From Ampelocalamus luodianensis (Eukaryota > Streptophyta > Magnoliopsida > Poales > Poaceae): DNA of 64,000 bases. The first letter of the stretch is position 1; each line of letters starts with the position of its first letter. Location of the stretch: contig CM070640.1 in the NCBI GenBank assembly GCA_036346255.1, positions 39,923,238 to 39,987,237 on the forward strand, in the 5' to 3' direction. The position numbers were made by a program, and so were the translations under genes. Below are positions 57,217 through 64,000 of this stretch, in pieces. The notes under the pieces were generated by a model that was not told the origin of the DNA, did not search any database, and saw only the letters and a list, made by a program, of their open reading frames with translations.

Positions 57217-59710
57217 TCAAGGTGCGGGCCGACCACGAATACGCCTAAGAGACTCAACACGGTCTCTACGCGCGATCTTGGCGCGCCTGAAGCATCGATC
57301 AACTGTGTGTCCATCCTTCTGACAGAAGGTGTAGTGATACTTTACCCTCTGAGAGGTAGAAGTAGCACGGGAGGCTCGCCGAGAGGTCAAGCGATGGGTG
57401 GAATCACCTTCGCCGAAATCCTGGACATAGCCCACGACTTAAATTGGACTTTCTCGGTTCGGGCTTAGTCTTGATCACACACAGTGCTATGGGTCTAAGC
57501 ACGGCGGTGGATGCTTCCTTATGTCCTCATAAAAATCATATCCTAGACCTTGATTAAATCTGCAGATCTTAGATTGGTCTAGAATAAGATTGAGCTTCTT
57601 CTTGCCTCCTACAAATCTCTCGAGAGTGTTCATAAGGTACTGCACTCCGAAGAGAGAGGTGCAAGAAGAGCAGGGGAAGAAGAGGAATGCAGAAGGTAAG
57701 GGAGCGAAGAAGAACCAACAATGAGGAAAGAATGGCTTGTGCACACACACCCACTACGAGGGACAGTCCTACTACTAGCAAAGTTGGTTCGCGTCTCTAG
57801 GCGTCTCACCCTTACCCTGGGGTTCTCCCCCACACCATCAATCACATTACAAGCACAATGTGGCTTCTCTAGAAGGTCCTTAGTTAGCCTCACACATTTC
57901 TCATCCAAAGCAATTAAGTCAGATTTTAGTTTGTTACAATTAATGCATGGTGAGCTAACAGGGTCCTTAGAAGCAAACTGAGCCAACTTCCTATCATGAT
58001 CAATCATATCTTGAAACTGTTTAGAGACAGCTTCAAGTTCAGCAGTTAACTTAGGACAGTTCAAGCATGAATCAACCGGCTCAAGTAAAGAAGCTTGTAT
58101 TTCAGCAATTTTATGATCTGCCCGTTTTAAGTTCATCTTCAAGTTATTGCAATTTTCACAAGACTTGGGCAGATCAAGGAGCATGGCACAAGGTCCTCTA
58201 ACAGCAATATCCTTATCCTCACATGAGGTGAGAGAAGTAGTCTCATCAGTAGTAAGTAGGGTAACAGTCATCCTACTCAACTCTAACTCAGCAAGCAGAC
58301 TAACATTCTTCACCTTAACAATATCAAGTTCGGAGGACACACTATCATGCGAGGTCCTTAGTTTCTCCATGTCACCCAATAGAGCACAGCATGTATCACA
58401 ATCATCACGGGAGGGAGCAGATGTAAGTGAGGTAAGCTCCCGTGATAGTCTATCTACTTCCTTCTCTAACTCAGTACACCTAGCCCTTGCTCTAGCATGA
58501 AAACCACCTAGCTTAAGAAAAGCATGATTGAGCTGGTCGTGAGGTGGGACCTACCTCGTCCGAAGTCGGAGTGACTCATTGTCGCTCGATTCGCCCAGGC
58601 CATGAAGCACATCTTGAGAAGTCGTTGCCACCATCCTTGGGCTCTTGGTCACCCGTCCGTCGTCGTCGCTCCATCCTTCCACCTCGCCGAGGTCGAGGTC
58701 GCCGGCGCGGTGAGGACGCGGTGGAAGAGCTTCTTGGCTTTGCCAAAGTTGCGAACTTCTTCTTGCCTTGTGCGAGCCGGAGGCTTCTTGTTGCGGTTCT
58801 TGTCGGTGTAGTCGTTCTTGCCCGAACCGCCATAGTCTTTCTTGCCTTTTTCGGCTTAGGCGGTTGCCGAATGTGGTTGGGGCCACCACACTCGAAGCAA
58901 ATCACCGGTCCTCCTCTCTTCTCGTCCCTCCTCCCTTGTAAGCATGGGAGAATCTTCGAGCAAGGAGGGCCACCGCTCATCCGCAGTCGCTATAATCGAT
59001 CATCGGTTATGTCACAGAGAGCAGCAAGGGAGAATCCGCAAAGAGAATCAGAAGAAGAGGAACCAAAAGCCAACGTAGGATCAGTGACCAAAGCTATCGA
59101 TCGTGACTTCGACTTACGAGACAACGTCAATCTCGTGAGTCTTGAGGCGCGAGTCTGGTAGCGTCAAGAGTCAAGGTCGAGAGGTCCGTCGTGTCCTTGA
59201 TGGTGGTCACTTTCATCTCCCAAACACGCAGATCAAGTGCGCGAGCATTTGACGTTGTCCGAGTCGGGTATGTGAGACCGACCGCTCGGAGGTTGCTCAA
59301 GATTTTGTGAAATCGCGAAAAGCACTCGTCGAGGACTCACCGGCAAGCATCTCGAATTTGTTGTATTCGCGCTGAACCGATCTGTCGAACCGTCTTGATC
59401 GGGTGGTGCCCTCATGGTATGCGTCGAGGGTCACCCAGATGTCATAGGCGGACGACAGGTGAGATATGCGGTCAAACTCGCTACGACTCAAACCCTGGAT
59501 GATGATGTTCCTTGCCTTTGCATTCGCCTCAACATCAGCCATGTTCCCGGCATTGATGTTCTCATCGGCAGGAACAACGAATCGTACCTTGACCTTCCGC
59601 TAGATGGCATACCCCTGGGCCTAGATGTATGTCTCCATTCGGCTCTTCCAGAAGGGGTAATCGATGCCATCGAAAACGGGCGGCTTGGTCAAGTACTTGT
59701 CCGTCGCCAT
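57217..59710 (-). pseudogene. Copia gag region with zinc knuckle and coiled coil
   Basis: The minus-strand start is ATGGCGACGGACAAGTAC at 59710, just inside the primer site, followed by KPPVFDGIDYPFWKSRMETY. Two TAG codons occur early. The UBN2-type capsid region (59542-59300) shows ARNIIIQGLSRSEFDRI and YNKFEMLAGE. A CCHC-like CFECGGPNHIRQ lies near 58900 but its last cysteine is lost. The part at 58379-57780 is a heptad-rich coiled-coil segment with repeated C-x-x-C pairs (CENCNNLK, CLNCPKL, CINCNKLK). A second knuckle-like CQKDGHTVDRC lies near 57300. Frames are broken throughout. Confidence 0.8.
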
Positions 59711-59751
59711 GGCTCTTGAGACCGGTTAAGATCTATTGATTAGAGCTAACC

Positions 59752-59764
59752 GGCTCTGATACCA
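59752..59764 (-). promoter_or_regulatory. Copia primer binding site (initiator tRNA-Met type)
   Basis: The minus-strand tggtatcagagcc begins two bases after the 5' LTR end. It is the same primer type as in the small retroelement at 44319. Confidence 0.9.
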
Positions 59765-59766
59765 AT

Positions 59767-61681
59767 TGTTGGACCGAAATGGCGACTAGAGGGGGGGTGA
59801 ATAGGAGCACAAACTCTTTTTGTCTTCAAATCAAATTCAATACGAATATCACTCCAATAGCTATGAAAGCTATGAAGATCAATCAATCAAGCACAGCGGA
59901 AGACTTGTATTGAATCCAATCAAAACCCCAAAAGAAATGACCACAAACACAAGAAGACAGCCTGATGAATAGTACTCGAAAGTACAGTGGTCGATGAACA
60001 GTACTCGAAAATGAGCAGTGCTCGAAAGAGTAGTACTCGAAAGCTACAGTGTCTTGCTACAGTACTCGTAGCAAGAACTCGAAATAAATAGTACTCGATG
60101 CTACAGTACTCGTAGCTACAGTGTCGTGCTACAGTACTCGTAGCTAGCACTCGAAATGAACAAGAACTCGATGCTACAGTACTCAGTACTCGATGCTACA
60201 ATGCTGTAGCAAGAACTTCGATGACTCGATGCTCACATTACTCGTAGCAAGAACTCAAACGAATAGTACTCGTAGCTATAGTAAAATCGGACAAGAAACT
60301 GAATTTCAAAGACGATTTGAGATCGAAAAAAGATCTAACTTTTGCTCCACAACTCCAAACTTCATGAAACTTGACACACACCTTCTCAAAGATGTCAGGA
60401 ACCTATTCCATGCAACGATCATCAAGATCCTTGCCAAAGTTCCTATCTTTTTCAGTTTGAACGAAGGGTGCTCCAAAACCGAGTAAAAATCGAAATATGA
60501 TCTAAAGACTTGCTCGTGGGTGATTGATGATCAAGAAGATCCTAGATGTGTTCCCACATGTCACAGCAAGCTAGATCAAGAAAGGAAATCAAGCAAAAGC
60601 TCCCAACACGAAATCTCAAGAATCAACCCAAAAGGGAGAACGAAGAACAGAGAGAACAGAGAGCAAGAACAGAGGAAAACTTCAGATTTCCATTCATTGA
60701 ATCAAGAGAGAAATACAAAGAGATACATCCCCATACGCATGGACATTCGAACAGGGAAGATTACAAGCTCGTCAAACCAATCTCTCCCTCTCCAACTCAA
60801 GAACCCAACCCATACATGCTTGAGAGGAGATGATACACAGTCTCTCAAGAGACCAACGAAGGGGGCACAGAGGGAACACAACTCTGCCTCTCCCAACAAC
60901 TCTCAACCACTAAAGCTCAAGCCAGCGGACTCTGGTCTCTTTTGACTAAAGGAAACCCAGAATCCCTTGAAGTGTTCATCGGGCTTGCAGCCCTCCAACC
61001 TATTTATAGCCCACGGCTAACGGGTCTCCACCCCGTTACGCCCGCTAAGACCAACCGGAGCCCGCTCCCGCCTGTGCAGCCTTGCGAAATTCCCGTTTCG
61101 CCCCTCCTGCACCTTTCGGGAAGCTTCCTCACTCCTTGTCTCGCACACCTCGCAACCACCTCGAGTCCACGTCGTCTTCGACACATCCCGACCGTTTTGA
61201 CCTCAGCGCCACCTGCGCCTAGTCCGGTCCACCGTGTCTCGCCACGACTTCACCCGATGTCCTTCCGAGAAGCTTCCGCGCTCCTTGTCTCGCACGACTC
61301 GCAACCACCTCGAGTCCACATCGTCTTCGACACATCCCGACCGTTCTGACCTCAGCGCCACCTGCGCCTAGTCCGGTCCACCGTGTCTCGCCACGACTTC
61401 ACCCGATGTCCTGCAGTCACACAGACAAGAACCACATCAAATAGCACCGCTCGATACATGAAAGCGTAACTACCATCACACTTACCATGTCGAAGTCCAA
61501 ACCTGTCGAACAAACAGAATATGCAACCTAATCCCGAACGACCAAGTTTGACCAAAGTCCGACCGAGTCCGATTGCGCCACGCAACGGCTCGACTCCGAA
61601 CCACCCAAACCAAACTCGACTTATCTAAACCAATATCAATTACTCATCACACACATGGGATGACCTCCACATGGTCTCTCA
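59767..61681 (-). repeat. Copia 5' LTR
   Basis: This is the partner of 50046-51965. It ends at the gccat duplication 61682-61686 and carries the minus-strand TATA box at 60999-61009, which would drive the genomic transcript. Confidence 0.95.
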
Positions 61682-62165
61682 GCCATCTTCTCCCTTCCTT
61701 GCGCATATACTTCCTAAGCTGATTTAACTGAGAAGCATCCTTTTGCATCAACATGCCAAGCTATGTAGTCATCTATCTGATCCCGAACCGATATTGCCAA
61801 TATAACTTCTGTACCCTCCACAGAGAATGTCTGTCTCACCAAATCATGATCCCATACTCCTGTATTTGGGTCCAGCACATTATACTTTCGACAAAATGCT
61901 CTGACCACGCTGGGTTACAACTCTTCTCGAAGTACCTCTTCGCATACAAGGATCAGACCATATATCAATGGATTCGCCATGCCCACTCATCATTGAGCAG
62001 CTTAATCCCCTTTAAAATACTTCTCCAAGTATATGACATACCTGTAGGCTGTAGCCGGTTTGGCATGCAATAGATTCCCATCATTATAGTACTTGGAACG
62101 AAGTACTTGGGCACACAGCGACTCCAGATTCTGTAGCAGGCGCCAGGCTTGTCGACACAATGCAT

Positions 62166-63025
62166 CCCAGCCAAAAATACCCTCACCACCGCCAAGCTCG
62201 ACATGGAGAAGAAGCTCGCCGCCGCCTAGTCGTCACCGGCCTCTAGTACAGGGTGGCGCAGCGGGGAAGGCCGACTCCAGTGGCTGCATGACCGGACCCA
62301 CACCTCGTCGTCGTCGCTGGCTCGAGTACAAGGCAATGCGGGCGTGAGTGGAGGAGGCTAGACCCAGGGCGGCACGGCGGGAGAGGCCGACTTCGGTGGC
62401 TGCACAGCCTGGGGAGGTGGTGGACACATGGGGAGGAAGAGGAGGGATGAGGTCTGACAGTGGGCCCAACAAACTGACAGGGGCAATATGGCCATTTCTA
62501 TATATTAAAAAAAACCCGACAATTCTTCGGCGGTCAAGGGCGAGTCAAAGTCAAACTAATAGACCCGATTGAAATGGATTCAAATGAAGCAAAATTTCAA
62601 TTCAACGGCATAGAAGAAAACTCAATTTTTTTATGGCATATCAGGAAACTTTGATAACTTTAGATAGCAAATAGGGAATTTACTCAAATAAATAAGGGAA
62701 TAAAGATCCCCTTGTCGTAAACCTCCAATAAATTGCATTTATTCCGCATGCAATTTGGAATGAAACAGCCAATTTTTATAGGGGGGAAAACCTACCACTA
62801 TGTTCCAAGCGAGGCCGAAATGTGAACCGGCTATTGCGCTCGATAGCAAGTCCTAGTGAAAGAATAGACATAAGTGTGTCTTAATATTTTTAAAATAAAG
62901 TATTTTAATTATTTTACACAAATAAACCACATTTAATTTTTTTAAGTAAACTCTTTTAACTATTTACACAATTTTATGTAAAATAATTAAAAAATGGTTT
63001 ATTTTTTTAAAAAAAAAATCGTGTC
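62166..63025. other. Unassigned sequence
   Basis: The part at 62170-62460 is GC-rich with proline/arginine frames on both strands and no domain. The part at 62560-63020 is AT-rich. No gene or element end is recognised. Confidence 0.4.
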
Positions 63026-63028
63026 TTA

Positions 63029-63789
63029 GAGCATCTCCAATGTATCGAATCAAGGTAGGTTCAAAACTATGCCATGTAAGCAGGTTCAAAAGCAAGTGCA
63101 TTTTACTCCAATATATTGTATCGAACCTAACTTCTAGACGGACCCATTGCAAAATAAAATAATCACTCGCTACCACTTTCCCCAATTTCCTTGCGCGACG
63201 AGAAGCTTCCCTTCCCAACTCATCCCCTTTTTTCTCCGTCAATGACGACCATCCGCCGATTCTTCATCCCGTAGCCAGCCACCCCGCTTCCGATCTGGAT
63301 GTAGAAGCCCAGCGCCGCCGATCCGGATCCACCGCCGGAGCCTGGCGCCTCCTCCGCGAGGCTCCCCTCCCGTAACGCATCCCCCGTCCCCACTCCGGCA
63401 CTCCATGCCTCCTGCCTCCCCGCGCGCGCCACTCGCTCGCCTCCGCACTCCACCCGCTCCGTGATCGGAGGTAGACGTCGAGTGGAGGCGGCAGCTCCGG
63501 CGGTCGGAGGTAGAGGATGGCCGGCCGTGGCCGGTGGACCTGTAGGAGGATCTGGAGGCGACGATGAGCACCGGCGGCGACCCCTCCGCGCGTCCCGCAG
63601 CGTCCCCGACGACGGTAGTGACGACCCCTGGTGCACATCTGCCATGTGGCGATTTGTTTAATGCTTCGAATCGATGCTTGATTTGGGTTCGGTTCCAGAA
63701 ATATTTTGGTTGGAATCGATATATCTCCAACGTATTGAATCGATGCTTAACCTTTTTGAACCGGCTAAAATGCAACATTGCGGATGCTC
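63029..63789. mobile_element. PIF/Harbinger-like non-autonomous element with GC-rich cargo, TSD TTA
   Basis: The left end gagcatctccaatg and the inverted right end (gagcatccgcaatg) are flanked by tta at 63026-63028 and 63790-63792. Both arms carry tRtcgaatcRa and ggttc words. The middle (about 63180-63650) is a sharply GC-rich block unlike the AT-rich arms. Its open frames on the minus strand are low complexity and unrecognised. It could be a captured gene 5' end. Confidence 0.65.
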
Positions 63790-63792
63790 TTA

Positions 63793-64000
63793 TCTATCCT
63801 CGATTCCTGGCCGTGAAACTAGGCCAGGTTCGCCGTCTCAGCAACAAAATGGGCCGGGTTATCTAGTTGGGTTTGCCGGACTGGCACAAATGCTTACTAG
63901 AGATCAAGTTTGGGCTATATTGGTGAATTATTGGGCCAGGCCGAGGGACGAAGCTGCAGCACCCGCAGTTTCTCACGTGGATGGGCTGGGCCCGTCCAAA
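63793..64000. other. Unassigned right edge
   Basis: No gene is recognised in the last 208 bases. Confidence 0.4.

Larger units (their letters stand above)
50046..61681 (-). mobile_element. Ty1/copia retrotransposon, 11.6 kb, two LTRs, TSD gccat
   Basis: LTRs are 50046-51965 (1,920 bp; 3' LTR on the minus strand) and 59767-61681 (1,915 bp; 5' LTR). In minus-strand reading they begin TGAGAGACCATGTGG and end CGGTCCAACA. The duplications gccat lie at 50041-50045 and 61682-61686. The primer site tggtatcagagcc is at 59752-59764 and the polypurine tract aagggggagat at 51966-51977. Gag, protease, integrase, reverse transcriptase and RNase H lie in copia order on the minus strand. About 1.9 kb between RNase H and the polypurine tract has no envelope-like frame. 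Size and layout fit the SIRE/Maximus lineage. All frames carry stops or shifts. Confidence 0.95.
49440..62165 (-). pseudogene. LINE (non-LTR) reverse-transcriptase 3' remnant, split by a copia element
   Basis: On the minus strand, 62165-61682 encodes the end of a plant LINE reverse transcriptase (QAWRLLQN, GNLLHAKPAT, SYTWRSILKGIKLLND, then VLDPNTGVWDHDLVRQTFSV and GCFSVKSA). The frame resumes at 50045 with KLWSLPCPKEIIHFLWSL, the zinc-finger zf-RVT segment CNRQDEVVGHLFFKC, QQWWAERNKAN, and an RNase-H-like start (NRLNVNFDWAFHEST) near 49480. The 11.6-kb copia element plus one gccat separates the two halves. Stops and shifts occur in both halves. The endonuclease and most of the RT are missing on the 5' side, typical of 5'-truncated LINE copies. 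No poly(A) tail was located. Confidence 0.85.

Noticed and set aside
58544..59161. 205-codon plus-strand frame opposite the copia gag
   Set aside because: The antisense strand encodes recognisable gag features, so the plus frame is a shadow.

Overview
This window looks like a TE-rich, largely heterochromatic stretch of a grass nuclear genome, most likely rice (Oryza). The signs are plant introns, CACTA elements with the TCACAGACGG/CCGTCTGTGA subterminal motif, Tourist- and Stowaway-type MITEs, long LTRs beginning TGTAATACCC, a Ty1/copia element with an initiator-tRNA-Met primer site, and rice-like paralogues (At1g67623-type F-box, thaumatin-like, CC-NB-LRR, HAD-IIA hydrolase). I find no gene that reads as intact. 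Every recognisable host gene is broken by frameshifts, nonsense codons or transposon insertions, and several insertions can be undone on paper because the target-site duplications (TSDs) are visible.

Layout. 1-4080: unassigned sequence with short tandem duplications and a frameshifted thaumatin-like (PR-5) gene (1581-2212). 4081-16073: a degenerate outer CACTA element carrying a two-exon F-box gene, into whose second exon a 9.9-kb CACTA element (5121-15004, TSD cat) has inserted. The inner element carries a decayed TNPD transposase and a decayed second gene (plant transposase-24 region plus Ulp1-like C48 protease). 16074-26800: MITEs, an LTR with 3' internal sequence on the minus strand (18019-20990), a tRNA-derived SINE, a 0.3-kb tandem repeat, a 2.2-kb solo LTR (22113-24333), a hAT-like element and a Stowaway MITE. 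26802-36054: three exons of a HAD-IIA hydrolase gene. The middle exon is split by a MITE, which is split by a solo LTR, which is split by a 4.9-kb LTR-like element. 37340-41525: a MULE N-terminal fragment, a tandemly duplicated LTR, a truncated Myb/SANT-like transposon gene and a fold-back terminus. 41526-43100: GC-rich low-complexity DNA. 43529-48593: a CC-NB-LRR resistance-gene pseudogene with a 1.5-kb non-autonomous LTR retrotransposon in its N-terminal region. 49440-62165: a LINE remnant split by an 11.6-kb Ty1/copia element (50046-61681, TSD gccat). 63029-63789: a PIF/Harbinger-like element with GC-rich cargo.

How it fits together. The window is a record of successive insertion: host gene fragments were interrupted by DNA elements and MITEs, then by LTR elements, and were reduced to solo LTRs in places. 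The most unusual structures are an array of seven small hairpins with unrelated stem sequences inside a solo LTR, with counterparts in other LTRs here; a repeat-array-plus-TATA module placed in front of both genes of the inner CACTA; and an LTR that supplies an in-frame ATG to a 561-codon NB-ARC-LRR frame. Some frameshifts and motif variants look like they could be long-read base-calling errors at methylated CHG sites, so the extent of decay should be read with that in mind.
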